Shown piece by piece: positions 37,401 to 50,535 of a stretch of DNA of 64,000 nt. The DNA comes from Trichoplax sp. H2 (lineage: Eukaryota; Placozoa; Uniplacotomia; Trichoplacea). Numbering within the stretch: position 1 is the stretch's first letter; each line of letters opens with the position of its first letter. Both the position numbers and the translations under genes were made by a program. Location of the stretch: the NCBI GenBank assembly GCA_003344405.1, contig NOWV01000034.1:310001-374000 (forward strand), written 5' to 3'. The notes under the pieces are model-generated. The model had not been told where the DNA came from and did not search any database. It saw only the letters and a program-made list of their open reading frames with translations.

Positions 37401-39974
37401 ATAATTATTACGCTTGAACGAACGATAAAATTACAGTATTATGAATGAGTAGCAGTGAAGAAGCTACCGCATTTTATATCAGCTTTAACAATTGTCATGC
37501 GGTAGCTTTACTGTATCTCCATTCATTGATATAAAAATTAATCATAAAAATAATTACGGTAACAAACACCAGAGAGAAAAAAGGATTGTCGGCAAAAATA
37601 AATATATTAAAGGAATTTATATGGGAAAAAATAATGTTTCTTAGCAGGTTAGCTATAGAACAATGGATTAGTAAGAAGTTAAAGTAGACGATAAAGTAAT
37701 ATAACAATGATAGATGTATGTTTACAACATGGCCACACTACGGGGGTTTTGGCCGGTTTTTACGATCAATGGCCCATTCAGAATGGCTCCCAAAGGAGCA
37801 AGATTAAATTGATTAAAACTACTGCATCATAGCAGTTGCTGCTATTTTATTTATTTTTAGTTAAAAATAAAGCTCAATTCAATGTATGATAGGGTTTGTA
37901 AAGCGAAATAACCAGATAATAAAAAGGTATGGAGTAACTCATTACTTAATATGATTGCACGTCATATTGCAAGTTTAATTCTGATATTTTACTCATTCAT
38001 TCAAAATTAGATCTCAAATTTTACCATTTTTGTTGTAAAAGCAACTGGCACTAGACCACTTTCCATTGTTCGATGAAGCTTAGCCCATATCCAATCACGA
38101 TCAATAATACTTTTAACAGTAAAAACATCGCCCACGACGAAACTGTAAAAGTCCACAATTTTTTCGATAGATTACATATATGTGTATAATAGTGACAAGA
38201 TATCAGATTACATGGCCACTAATTCAAATGATAAAACGTTGTGCTATAAGTTTCAAGTTTTACTATTTTTAAATAGATTGGCTGCAACTAACTTCAAGAT
38301 GATAAGATGTTAATTAATGATATTACCAAAACAAAATACATTAATAATCAATTTTTGATATGGAATGCAGACTTGAATGTGATTACTGATTTTATGCAGC
38401 TTCACTACTTAACAATTCAGTAAAAATATAGATTTATTAAAGCTTATCCAGTAAAATAACGCCAAAGAAGGTTTAGCTAAACGTATATCACAAGCGAATA
38501 TCCCTTTATGACATTATATACTGTACGCATAAATAAATTGAATTAATAAGCACAGAATTATTTATTCTCAATTTTTTTACTTTAAAAACATTCGTCTATT
38601 AGCAAACAATCAAATTAAACCTGCTAGCGTATAATTCTCCGTGTGAATATTTTACCTTAATTCGTCTGTATCTTCTTCTTTAATATTATTTCGTACTGCT
38701 ATAACTCGATTATATAACGTTTGTACCGGCTATATATAGGTATAAGTAAATTAAAAATGGAATAAAGATCAAAAAGTTAAATGAGAAATACCATTATTTA
38801 CCATAACTAAACAGTTACAGTTACTATTCATAGAGTAGATAATCAATACATTCAATTTATTTTTCTGCATTGATTTTCCCCGAAATCATCAATATCTAGA
38901 TCAGATAAACCGTAGACGGTGAAGTGTTTTTTTCTTTTTGTTAAAATATATTTACGGATACTATAAGTTTACTTTCAATTACATCTGACTGGCTGATAAG
39001 AATAAGAATACTCTATTTGTACTGTATATTCTATGACTATTTCTATACTACGTTTCTATTTGAGATGATTTCATGATTGAAATAAAGCATCGCTACCAAT
39101 TGGCATTGTTGTGAATTGATTTTAGATTATTATATCAATATCACCAAGTTGTAATAACTCGTCGTTCAATTTAGAATAACGGAACTCTTGGAACTAAGTT
39201 GCTGTTATTACTTTGTAGTGTGTATGATCTCTACTGTAAAACTCAGTCATGGTCATAATATGCTGTTATTAGGTATACCACTATGACTGAATTATTTTGG
39301 GTATATAGACTAGACAAGGTAAGTCTAACCTCTGGTGGCGATACAGGATGATGCAGTCTCTCTCCCATAAGGATATCTTGATGATAGGTATAATAATGAA
39401 CAACTGCCGCTAAGGAAGTAAATTGATGACTACCAATATAGTAATCTCCATAGAGTTGAGATATTCGAAAATGCTTAATGCCTAATTGATTTTTATAAGA
39501 GATGCAATAAATTCCGGGATGTGCATCACTCTGACGGACTAAGAAACATCTCGTTTTTTCACAAGAATTTAACTGATGTTCTGCCTTTTGTCGATCAATC
39601 TTGCCATGATAAAAACTAAATTAGGAATAGATGATGATATTATATCAGAAAAGTCAATAGTCAAAATTAATCAAATATAAGATTAACAATTCTATCCGCT
39701 ATTAATATCTAATTCTCAATATGTCATGTATCAAAGAAGTTAGACAATTGTGCTACAATAATGACAACAACTTTTTTTTTCAATCCTGTTCACTCAATAA
39801 TACCAACGTCGATTCCGTTAAAGCTGCATCCGTGATCATGTTCTCTTCATCATCAGACATTTTATAATCGCTATCGTCATAATGTTGGTGAGAATTGAGC
39901 GTCGATTCGTCATCTGTACTATGTAATGTCATCATATCATGTTTCATTTGTACTATATCGCTGTTGGTGGCCAT
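31456..39974 (-). CDS. RASA1: p120 Ras GTPase-activating protein (RASA1)
   Basis: RASA1 is a cytoplasmic GAP for Ras that docks on phosphotyrosine. I place 24 exons, giving about 895 residues against 1047 in human. Exons are 39974-39808, 39615-39330, 38729-38656, 38142-38025, 36995-36873, 36085-36008, 35821-35746, 35611-35485, 35359-35283, 35213-35140, 34996-34909, 34692-34487, 34110-34034, 33860-33733, 33645-33601, 33435-33279, 32999-32857, 32760-32642, 32513-32424, 32321-32254, 32152-32067, 31968-31888, 31736-31614 and 31527-31456. The domain order is acidic N-terminus, SH2 (FYHGKIDR, CFLVRQSD), SH3 (DWIWAKLH), SH2 (HYLIKQSDTSPGDYSL), PH (KKWRTYHCLLIQKEQRLYYY), C2, and RasGAP with the arginine finger in TIFRGTSLV and the motif FLRLYCPAILNPRSFNIVS. 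The second SH2 has Lys in place of the FLVR arginine. One intron uses a GC donor. The join between exons 4 and 5 (38025/36995) is out of phase, so a small exon is missing there. The human Gly-rich N-terminus is absent. Confidence 0.95.
32418..32423 (-). other. Non-canonical GC-AG intron donor in RASA1
   Basis: Read on the minus strand, the exon ends ...GTTAG and the intron begins GCAAGT, which is the usual consensus for GC-AG introns (AG|GCAAGT). The acceptor is TCTAG before 32321. Only this splice joins the exons in phase and restores the conserved GAP sequence HLVSCFMFLRLYCPAILNP. No in-phase GT donor is available nearby. Confidence 0.85.
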
Positions 39975-40906
39975 CTTTTACATGTTCCTGCCCTCTTGTA
40001 AAATATTCAAACTGAATAGTACTCAAGATGAACTCATCATTGAGCTTTATTGATTCCATGCGCGCGCATATGGCTGACAAAACATAGCTAGCATCTGGGT
40101 ATAATTAATTCAATTTGATGCTGCCTTTTGACAACAATACGTTCCATTTTTGATAGCATAATGTTCTTGTATAGAGTATAATTAGGGCAGGTAAATGATA
40201 GTTTAGCCGTAATTTATGCGATACAACTTGAATGATAGTTTATAAGTTTAGCTTGACTTTGGAGCTAGTTATAAATGAAAATGTTGCTGATTAGCCAGTA
40301 TGAAAATATTTTGAGAAAAGGTGATGTTTGATTGTATTCAGGGCTATCATGCAGACGATGAGGAAATGCATAAGTGAAAGCGGAGGTGTTCCACTACTCA
40401 TTTCCTACAGTATTCTATTCGATGGTAGAGATTACACTTATTGATGCTTGCTTTGATGAATGAACCGGAAAATTACTGCTAGCTCAAGCTTGAAATCACG
40501 ATAATTTATTACAACTAGTAGTTGCTTTATTTCTCTCAATACGCAACATATTTGTAGTACTTCACCTGGACTGTATAGTATATCTAAAGTCGAATACTTT
40601 TAATGAATGGTCATAATTGTCCTTGCCTTTCCCAATTTATTCATTCAATCTATTGTTGTTATCAAACTTCATGACTTATTATAGCACATGTCGATAGCAA
40701 GATGATCCTGAAGTAATTTATACTTGTATCTTTTTCATGGCTATCATGAATCACTCTCATATGTCTTCTAAAACTGTCATCTAACACTAATTTACTCCGC
40801 ATGGTAATTCCATTAGCAATAACATCTCTACGAGTATTAATACTCAATTGACATGAATCACAACAATATTCTTCACAAGGCCAATTCAAATGCATGCTTT
40901 CCCTAT

Positions 40907-42403
40907 GACTCGTAATGGCAGGTAATTACGTCAACGTTTAGCTTTGAACTCGTATAAATTTATTTATTTTGGGGGGAGGGGGGTAACAGAAATTGAATTA
41001 TTTTTATGTACTTATCGACATGAGCATTCAACAAGGTATAGGATCATTTTTTAGACTGTTACGATTCGGTAAAGTAGAAATGGAGTAAAGTATAAACCAT
41101 ACTGCACTTTGCCATTTCTTATGCTAGTTGTAGTAAATCAAAAGTTTCCTCAGTAATAAAATACGAAGTACTCTACTATACTCTTGCAGTTACGTAGGGC
41201 TACTAAAAACGCTTTAAGATCAGCATTCCACATTGTTTATTATTTTTGCGTAGTGAATAAATTCTATTCTACCACAATCTCGTATTGTCAGTACTGGAGT
41301 ACATCTGCAGCAGGAATAAAATACGATAATAAAATGAGAGATAAATAATTAGCATATGAACAATTTGATTCGAAAAAATGCTTTGATACTGTACTGTATA
41401 CTATTGTAGAGGCCATCAAAATTGCCCGACATTGATACTGTAGCATAACTAAGAAAACACTGACTAGTCAAGTCAAGTTCAACATTATAAAATTGGACGG
41501 GAAAAACATTTTAAAGGGCGTTCTGTGACTATTGCTTGCAGCTCATGAATATCAATAGTAGANNNNNNNNNNNNNNNNNNNNGACTCGTAATGGCAGGTA
41601 ATTACGTCAACGTTTAGCTTTGAACTCGTATAAATTTATTTATTTTGGGGGGAGGGGGGTAACAGAAATTGAATTATTTTTATGTACTTATCGACATGAG
41701 CATTCAACAAGGTATAGGATCATTTTTTAGAATATTACGATTCGGTAAAGTAGAAATGGAGAGTAAAGTATAAACCATACTGCACTTTGCCATTTCTTAT
41801 GCTAGTTCCATATTGGATAAGAAGTAAAATTGGGCTAGTTTATTGCTTCTGCTTGCCTTGTTCCTCCATTTTAGCTGAACATGCGTATACTAAAAGATAT
41901 ACCGTAGTTCAAAAATGTTTTCACAATCCATTCCTGGCAGCAAGAACTCCTGCCGCCAACTAATTTTATCGTAGTAAATCAAAAGTTCCCTCAGTAATAA
42001 AATACGAAGTAACCTACTATACTCTTGCAGTTACGTAGGGCTACTAAAAATGCTTTAAGATCAGCATTCCACATTGTTTATTATTTTTGCGTAGTGAATA
42101 AATTCTATTCTACCACAATCTCGTATTGTCAGTACTGGAGTACATCTGCAGCAGGAATAAAATACGATAATAAAATGAGAGATAAATAATTAGCATATGA
42201 ACAATTTGATTCGAAAAAATGCTTTGATACTGTACTGTATACTATTGTAGTGGCCATCAAAATTGCCCGACATTGATACTGTAGCATAACTGAGAAAACA
42301 CTGACTAGTCAAGTCAAGTTCAACATTATAAAATTGGACGGGAAAAACATTTTAAAGGGCGTTCTGTGACTATTGCTTGCAGCTCATGAATATCAATAGT
42401 AGA
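40907..42403. repeat. Direct duplication of about 650-820 bp around an assembly gap
   Basis: The block 40907-41562 is repeated at 41583-42403, both starting GACTCGTAATGGCAGGTAAT and ending ATCAATAGTAGA. The copies are nearly identical, with a few substitutions. The second copy has an extra segment of about 165 bases near 41808-41973. Both copies contain the G-rich run GGGGGGAGGGGGG (40971-40984 and about 41647-41659). The first copy runs straight into the 20-N gap and the second begins straight after it. Two haplotypes placed in tandem by the assembler is the simplest explanation. Confidence 0.9.
41563..41582. other. Assembly gap (20 N)
   Basis: A run of exactly 20 N lies between two copies of the same sequence, so the true gap size is probably zero or negative. 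Confidence 0.98.
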
Positions 42404-42642
42404 CGAATTCAATAGATAGAAAAATTCCAATTATTATCCCTGTCATAAAAGACATTATTCTTATTGACAATTACTTCGTCTTGGGTTAAACCTAAACTCT
42501 CCCACGCGATATTACGCTCTATTTTAACAATGTGAAACTGCTTGTCATTCTTTTTTTTTTCCCCCTAATTTACTTGCTCAATAAGTTAATTATAACCTAA
42601 AGTCGATTTCATATAATTAATTATTCCAATCAAGAAGGCTAA

Positions 42643-44269
42643 ATGTCATCAGTGAAGAAGTTATTTAACCGTATTGGTAAAAGAAAGAAAAGTCGACATG
42701 TTGGTGATATTCCTCACAATATTTCACCCGTTGCAGAAAATCCAAATTCATTGATCGATCAACAAAGTACAAATGAAGAAATTGACCAAGTCGAGCCTGG
42801 ATCTACTGAAGCTGATCAAAATTTCGATGACGAATACTGCAAACCTATTGATATGAAAACTTCGTCTAATGTTTACGATCAACTAATTGATTGTCAAATG
42901 CCTGAACAAGAAGTTGGTAACATTTATGATGATGTTTTTGATACAAAACAGCCTCAAGATCAATCTATTGATGATCCACAAGAAACAGCTATTTTAAGAA
43001 ATCGCCGTCAATTTCATTCCAGTCAAAAGCGTATTAGTCGGCCTCATTTGCCTTCACAAGATTCTCGAGCACCCGAAGATTATGATGATCCTTGGCAATC
43101 TATAACTGATCAGTCGACAAAACTGGTGGAGAAAATGCGACACTCAATTTCCGATTCGCATATTAAACCCATGGACGATCCCGTTGAGTTACAGCCTCGG
43201 CCGTTCTCCGTCGACGATAAAACTATGCCAGATACAGAAATAAAACAATCTCTCAAGTCATATGATCATAAGCAACTGGCTATGATATCCTCTGATAGTA
43301 TCAGCGAGAATGGAGAAGATCCTAATCGATCTCCGATGGGCTTGTCACCTTTGCCGCAGTCGCTGCAAGACACAGAAAATGATGATTATGAAGATCCATG
43401 GACAAACAACGATGCCCCACGGAAAATAAATGTTGCAGCTGTCGACGCAAACAGACAGTTTGTTACAGACTCAAATAACACCAAGATTGGCCTACGAGCA
43501 CAATCAATGGAGAGTAATAAACCTGAAGTGCCTCCAAGGCTACCTGATGAGGTTTTACAATCGATGATTTCAGTCCAAGATGATGGCGATGACGACTATA
43601 CTACCCCATGTGATGAAACAATTAATAAGCCTCCTTTAGAAGATAATGGGTAAATTGTATATGCTAGCGATATTACAACAAATTTTAACACCTTGTTAAT
43701 AAACTATGATCATTTTCTCATTGTAATGTCATTAGTAATTTAGTCCGTCATATTTTGTTTAATTCTATCCAGTTGGTTTCACGGTCCCTTATCCAGAAAT
43801 CAAGCGGAAACTCTTATGAAAGATGTCGATATTGGCAGCTATTTAGTACGAAATAGCGAAAGTAGCAAATTTCAAAAGGTCTACTCTCTCTCTGTTCGGT
43901 TAGTTGACATATAAACACCAATAATCACTTACTAGTTGTTATAATGATGAATATTGGATTAATGTTTTGGAAGGACCGAGCAGTTTAACTATAAATTAAA
44001 TGAAATTAAAATTATTGCTTATTCATTACGTAAATTATCTGAGTAGGTTACGACGGTTAAATATTGTATCATTTCATTTTTAATTTAATAGTACACAAGC
44101 CAATGGAATAATTCATATTAAGATTGATCCAGTAACAGATGGCTACGTCATTGGCAAAAACGGTAAGGTCTTTCCATCTCTTGAAAATATGATTGAACAT
44201 TATCAAAATAACCCACTCCGAATAAAAGGCGCCGAAAGACAATCCTTATTATATCCAATAAACAAATGA
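42643..44269 (+). CDS. SHB/SHD/SHE/SHF-type SH2 adaptor, complete
   Basis: This gene encodes a cytoplasmic adaptor with a long disordered N-terminal part and one C-terminal SH2 domain. Three exons join in phase: 42643-43649, 43773-43898 and 44092-44269, giving 436 residues. The basic N-terminus (KKLFNRIGKRKKSRH) is followed by acidic tyrosine motifs that could be phosphorylated: NVYDQL, NIYDDV, EDYDDPW, DDYEDPW and DDYTTP. The SH2 domain runs from WFHGPLSRNQAE through SYLVRNSE (phosphate-binding Arg present) to LRIKGAERQSLLYPINK at the C-terminus, the signature ending of the SHB family. Which of the four vertebrate paralogues it corresponds to cannot be decided; it probably predates their split. 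It is divergent from RASA1, another phosphotyrosine-signalling gene, across a 2.7-kb spacer that holds the duplicated block. Confidence 0.92.
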
Positions 44270-45063
44270 GCCTTTTTTTTTAACTATTTAATTGTAATTA
44301 CATGATTATAATCGCTAATATTATCTGGAATTGACAATTTAAAAGCTATTTCGAAACACTATGATATTTCATAATTTAAAAGATATTAACCTATTTGCTA
44401 GAACGCGTATATCTGATTCTAACTATTTAATGTAGCGATTCTAATTCACATTATTGCAAAATTTATCATGTCTATTACCTATCTTGATACAATTTTAGGT
44501 GCACTGCATAGCACTTACTTCTTTACTAATTTTATAAAGAACTTTGAATTTCGACTTTGCGTTAACTTATTATCAATAATACTCTTTTTAACAATTTAAC
44601 CCTTAAATTATCAACTTAAGCAATTGTACACGATGATTCTTTCTTTCATGCCCAAATACTTTTTATAATTCTTACAAGTCATCTTGAAATTTTCTACCTA
44701 TGCTATGACATCTTCATAAAAGTCATGGTATAGATTTAATATAAAACTGATTACATTGATATGTACAAGCGATAAATTAAATATCTACAGAGCAAAATAT
44801 TGCAAGCAACATACATCCTAGCTCATCATTATATTATTATCATATAGAGAAACATTGAATATTGCATTGAAGACCAGAAAATTCAATTATATTAAATATT
44901 CTCGAAAATTCTATTCAGTTATTATTGATTGCAACCTTTCCGTTAATTTTGGACTTTAAAAATTTATAGATCTTTTTCAACTCGAAATCTTTATAAAATT
45001 GTCATGCCCAATGACAATTAATTTAAAAGCTAATTCTCTGCCTTGCAATTGACAATAAACAAA

Positions 45064-45405
45064 TTATTTGTATGATTGAATAAAAAAGTTACCAAATAAT
45101 TTAAGAAGTGCCGTAATAACACAACACTGCCATACCAATTGTCTATTTGGTACTGGGTTTACACCTTGTATTAGGAATTGTAACCATTTACCGTTTGCTA
45201 GTATTTCATTGACGATGAGTAATAAGTTCCCACTAGCTCCGATAGAGCATACTGTGTTAATCATATGCCCGCGTAATATATTGTATCTAATTCTTGAGCG
45301 GCCTAACATGATATCAAGCTCTAATTTATCCGTTATTTGAGAGCATAAAAAAAGTTTGTAGAAGACACAATTTATAATATCAAGTGTATTATTAAAGCGG
45401 ATCAT
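45064..45405 (-). CDS. Hypothetical protein or exon, unrecognised
   Basis: A 113-codon open frame on the minus strand, long for such AT-rich DNA. It contains ILRGHMINTVCSIGASGNLL, then IVNEILANGKWLQFLIQG and VNPVPNRQLVWQ, a leucine-rich helical pattern that reads like an armadillo/HEAT-type or other all-helical protein. An in-frame stop lies directly before its ATG, so it either starts there or is an exon entered at an internal AG (for example before 45310). I recognise no family. It lies alone in the 2-kb space between the SH2 adaptor (ends 44269) and DOLK (ends 46302). Confidence 0.35.
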   Translation of the reverse strand: MIRFNNTLDIINCVFYKLFLCSQITDKLELDIMLGRSRIRYNILRGHMINTVCSIGASGNLLLIVNEILANGKWLQFLIQGVNPVPNRQLVWQCCVITALLKLFGNFFIQSYK

Positions 45406-46301
45406 TTAGGTACAGTTTGATAAATATTCATCCGCGACATACTAATGTCAACATAACTCTATTAAGTATATGGAGAAAGACCACAACGTAAAGAAATGTC
45501 CCTGAGTAGGCCTCAACCTATATATATCTTTTTATGGCATGTACGTCTTATGATACAGCATACGATTAAATATATTAAGGGTTTGCTTATTTATTTGCCA
45601 GGCTGTGTACAATTCTTTGATATGATCGGGAAATAATATTGGTAAGTTGCAGAAGCAGCAGATATAAATTATTCTAAATATTGTGTAAGCAGTATCTTTT
45701 ATAAGTATCTGGTTTTGTTGTACTTCTTAATATTAACTTGCTGTACGACTTTATAAATCTGTAGTACGCAAAATATTCTTCACCTTGTCACCTTCACTCG
45801 AGAATATGGAGTATTTACAGTAGTTCGTATCAACGTGAATATATATTTTAGAAATTATTCTTCATAGATCAATACTTTAAAAATTTAAATATAACGTACA
45901 ATTCACTATTTTATATTGATTTATTGCATATCTGAACATATCAGAAAGCTACTTATTGCGTATTATAAGTATCGATAGGCATCATCAGTGTCTATTACAC
46001 ATTCAAAGGTTCACGCATAGAATATTGTTTACGAAATTCAGATAACCGTAATTCAAACACTCTCTAATTCTAAGGAATCAAAATTCTGACTACATTCCCG
46101 TACTAACAGCTTTTAAGCTTTTCCATGTTCACAAATCTGCAGTAGCTTTATTAAACCAGTAAGCTGACGTCGTAGTACGATAAATGTTATTAATTACAAT
46201 AGGCATTGATACCTCTTATGGTACAGCTTATAAAATTTGGAATCGAACAGTATACACCTTAAAACTTTAGCCTAGCAAAAAGCAACCATAAGTACGCAAT
46301 T

Positions 46302-49300
46302 TTAAGGTAAGCATTTGCTTGTGCAATGAATATAGAGAACCAACGGTAAGATAAGATTATCGATTTGTGTCGTCAATGCTTCAGTAAGTGAAGTCATAAT
46401 GAAAGCTGGAATAATTGTCTGCCAATTTCCACCAAATTTGATAAATTTTTCACCGCCTATCAAATGCAAATATTATTACCTTGTGAAAGTGATGAAACAT
46501 AGATTGTTAACAGTTCGAGCATAGAATATTCATAGATCGTATCACTAAGGCTAAGAAAACATAAAATTATTCTATTCCACAAAATGTGAAAAATGGATAT
46601 TCCTACTTGCTGTAGTTTAAACATAAAATCCTGATAATGTAGTATGTAAATAAAAACTAGGACATCTCACAAGCCGTCAGAAAATGATTTATCGTAATGG
46701 CCATGATTCAATTTCAATACAAATTACTTATATGATATTAGTGCACACAAATTAATTAAAGCAAGTCTTTGCGTTTTACTTACCAATATGCCATAATAAA
46801 TAATATAACAATAACATAGAAAGTACGGATCCAGCAGTACCTTCTAAGGTTCGGTTATTTCCTAAATTGTCACAGAATTACAATCGATAAGAAATTTATC
46901 AAACGAAAGATCAAAAACGATTCTAAACCTGGCCATCGACGCTTTCCAATTGTTATACCGACAAGAGAAGCAAAGGTATCTCCAATTCCTAATGACATTA
47001 CGCCTGCGTACATTAATGCTACATTATCCGTAACTGTATGTAACAAAAAAGATGAGAGATGAAATATTATGTCAGTAGATTCAATAATTATAATGTGTAA
47101 AGTTTCAGCCATGAAGATTTTATACCATTTAGTACAGAAGTTGATTGGCATAGCCATAAAGGGAGAGCACAGCCAACCAGTAAATAGATATGAGTCAATA
47201 TTACTATTCCAGAATCTCTAGTATCAATAAATATTTGTAAATGGTCGTGAATCCATGGTCCGAATGGGCGAATATGAAAAATACGAAGGAACTATGCGAA
47301 AAAAAGGGGAAAAATTAACAAATTTCCAAATAGTTATATTATTAAATACAGTAATTGCATAATTAGAAGAAGCAAGATAGAAAATAATTTTTTAAAAATT
47401 ATACCTCAGCTAATAAAAATAATGCTAGGGCAACACTTGATGCTAAATAAGTTGCGCGGTAATCAAAATATATTCCAGGAAAGTATATTAAGATAACTAG
47501 CACATGAAAATACTTTCGGATTAAAATCGCTGGAATCCTGGTGAGTGTAATTGCAAAAATTTAAAATGTTGATATTAGCAAGTAGTACCACGCAACGTCT
47601 TAAAAACTAAGATAACAAATAATTACTTGCTACTGCTTCCATATAAATTTCTCCAGATTACGATATACAAGGCAATCAATACCAGAAAAATCCAGTAACA
47701 GATGAGAGCAATCTAAGGTTAGAATTTAAGGTAATCCAATCTTAATCAGAAGGCTAACTGTAATAGTAATTATCTTAACATCCGATTTATGCTCGAATAT
47801 AAATCTTTTATACCCTTGCACTATTTAGGGTGATAAAGTCTAAGAGCCACATTATTGGATTACTCCGGAGCAGCATCGTAAAAACTGGTAAATATAATCC
47901 AAAGGTAAAAACTGTCAAACCAATGTAAAAAGCTGCCGACCAATAATTATTGTTCATTATCGATGCTGGTGAACGGCTACATTATTAAATATGGAGTTAA
48001 ATATAATTAGAACGAAATACTAGCTTAAGATAGGCTTTAGCCATCGGTTAAAACACCACATAAAACTGAATAAGAAGCAATACATGTTAAAATATACGTA
48101 ATTAATAGCAATACCTGGTTAATCCCATTAAGATCGGACTTAAAACTACTCCAATACCGACTACCCACAAGATAAGCATCTGCACAAAAATAACAACATT
48201 CAGTGTAACGTTATAATAGAGAGCATAAAGAGCGATTGCGCCCACCTGAAAGACTACTGTTAGTTCATGCCTTTCATTCTTGATGCAGTTCAGGAAGAAT
48301 TCGTTTTCATAAACCTTAAGGTAGCATTGAAAGCCTTAATAAAAATGCTTTCATTTATCAATTTGAAACGAATCTTAAAAGTCTGTAGCAGAACAGCACG
48401 AGCCAATACATCTGATCATTAATGTTACCATTCTCATAGCCGAAATGAATACGTCAAAAATGAACATGCTGGAACCTTGACTGATAAGCACAACTTCTGC
48501 AATCGTGAAGCTCTTTGGCATAAAGGTTATATAAGCCAAGATAGCGATTACGAAGAAGCTTAACAGAGCCATAATAGCAACAATTTCATACTGCCATGCT
48601 TTAATTAGGATAAATATTTTAAGATTTAGAGACATTTATAAGCTAATTGTCTACGAACATGTAACACCATGTTTACTTACCTGCAACATATAAAAGAATA
48701 GCAATCATAAATAGTCCTATAAGTAAACTAGCTACAGCATTTATCCGATGTATTAGGTGCGTGACAGCCAGGAGGATCAGAATAAGATAGTTCATCATTA
48801 TACATCCAACGAGATAAAATCTATAGTCCTCTAAGGATAATATGTGTATATTAAAACAAACTAATGAAGACTTGAACTCATAAGCTAGATAATCATAACA
48901 TATTCAAAGAAAGTTTCAGTTGATGCTAGGAATACGAAATATAATTATCGATATGAATGGCAATGAGTCTACCTTGCAGTACACCCTTAGACAACAAATA
49001 CTGAGAGAGTAATACGTTCGATCCCAATGATGTTGCAAGTACAAGGCTGCTTCCAGAACCAGGTCTATATTAAGGATTAAATAGACAATATAATTAAGAA
49101 TATCATGCTGACTAAGTAAGTAATGTATCAGAGTTTTAATATCCCGACGTACAATCGCAAAATCATAATCCATAGTAGATAATTCCTAATAAATCGAGTA
49201 CATGTAATCACGATTTGATGCTACGTACAGCTTGCAACGCATCACTACTGACCACAATTTGTAACAGTAGCGAGAGCTCCAAGATACAATTTTAGGCATC

Positions 49301-49703
49301 ATTATATACGAAATCTTATTACATGCAGTCAAAGATATTGTAATACTGTACCTGAAAACTTTTAACCTTTTCTGTAAATATTCAGCTTTTGGAGCCAGAA
49401 TAATAGAAATCGGTGTTAGGAAAGCTGCAAATTGTCATTACATGGACGACAATAATGTTTAAAAAAATGAGTTGATTAAATAGGTTCAAACATAGTTCCT
49501 TATGTTGCTCAATTACAATTAGTTCAGAACTGATATCGAGAATTCATGTTCATTCTTTGCTTTAGCTTGCACTAACCCATTAAATAATATAAGCCGGTAA
49601 TCGACTGCAAACGAGAATCGAGGTAGTACACATTGGTATGATCAAAATACTGGTAGTAAAGGACCGAGATAGACAAGACAGTCACTGCATCTTCTAACAA
49701 CAT
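46302..49703 (-). CDS. DOLK: Dolichol kinase, complete
   Basis: This ER membrane enzyme makes dolichyl phosphate from dolichol and CTP, the carrier lipid for N-glycosylation. Thirteen exons join in phase: 49703-49577, 49424-49352, 49064-48973, 48830-48681, 48598-48429, 48245-48115, 47976-47814, 47712-47627, 47537-47405, 47291-47126, 47033-46929, 46861-46784 and 46456-46302. They give 542 residues against 538 in human. The protein is a chain of hydrophobic membrane segments. Family landmarks are AILIRKYFHVLVILIYFPG, DTRDSGIVILTHIYLLVG, the CTP-binding motif MSLGIGDTFASLVGITIGKR followed by RWPG, and the C-terminal TEALTTQIDNLILPLVLY. No upstream in-frame ATG was found near the chosen start. 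It is head-to-head with PTAR1, with 832 bases between start codons. Confidence 0.96.
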
Positions 49704-50535
49704 GATTAACTTCGGATTCTTCTTCGTGATATTCAAAACATAAGATCAGTGATAACTCCAAGTCTAGCTAGGTCGGAGCTCTGATTACTATATACTTATA
49801 ATTATCAGTTTCGTAGCTCCCGGATACCCAAGATCATGAGTGATGCTTCCAGATCAAGCTAGGCTAGAGATGTAACGTTACTTAAGGTCTTTCAAAAGCT
49901 GAGCAAAATATTCAATCAAAAGTAGTAATGATGCTTTAAAAGCTGGATGAAAGGAGATTGTTTATAGCAACCTGTCCATCTAGGCATCGATCCATATTCT
50001 CACAATCCAAGTCTGAACTTTGCAGCCTTGTTCATAGTCCATCCATCCTGCAAGGAGCTCGCTTTCGATGCTTTCTATGGCAACTACAGTCTGCATTTAC
50101 GAAAGAAGTCCATCCAACCGCCTATCCGAGCGTTGGCTTGAATATCTTGTGTATCAAACATCTATGCAGTAGTCATACTAATGATGCTAAGGCAGAATCA
50201 TTTCTTGGATGAAAGAAACGAAGGTATTAGTCTGGATGGAGATCCTTTCGATGAATGGCTAGCAGTTTATTTACTCCAGTTTAAACTTTTATAAATACTC
50301 ATCGTCAAGAGATTTATGCTAATTGTACGTTAGAAAAGTAATCGCTATATGAAAGTGTCATGACCCTGTCATAGTTAGCGTGGTAATCCTTGGATAGCAT
50401 ATAGAATAGCTGCAGTTAGTTGTCCAATCGTGACTATTTCGTGTGTAAACAGAAATGCCTGAAATATCGAGGCTAGGAGACTTTTGGATGTGGCCAGTTT
50501 GCAATTTGGAAATGAAATTTTGTTAATATTCGATC
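49704..50535. other. DOLK-PTAR1 divergent promoter region
   Basis: This spacer between two divergent start codons should hold both promoters. The 84-codon frame at 49958-50212 (+) has no similarity I recognise, and I do not call it a gene. Unlike the other divergent spacers, this one shows no obvious tandem array or GTAC palindrome cluster. Confidence 0.5.

Noticed and set aside
40662-40895. 77-codon minus-strand frame with a zinc-finger-like C-x2-C and H-x4-H pattern (CCDSCQL, RRHMRVIH)
   Set aside because: The spacing does not fit a C2H2 finger, no further fingers are nearby, and it borders the duplicated block upstream of RASA1. Possible but unsupported.
45064-45405. This frame as a 3' exon of DOLK
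   Set aside because: DOLK has its own conserved C-terminus and stop at 46302, so this frame cannot belong to it.
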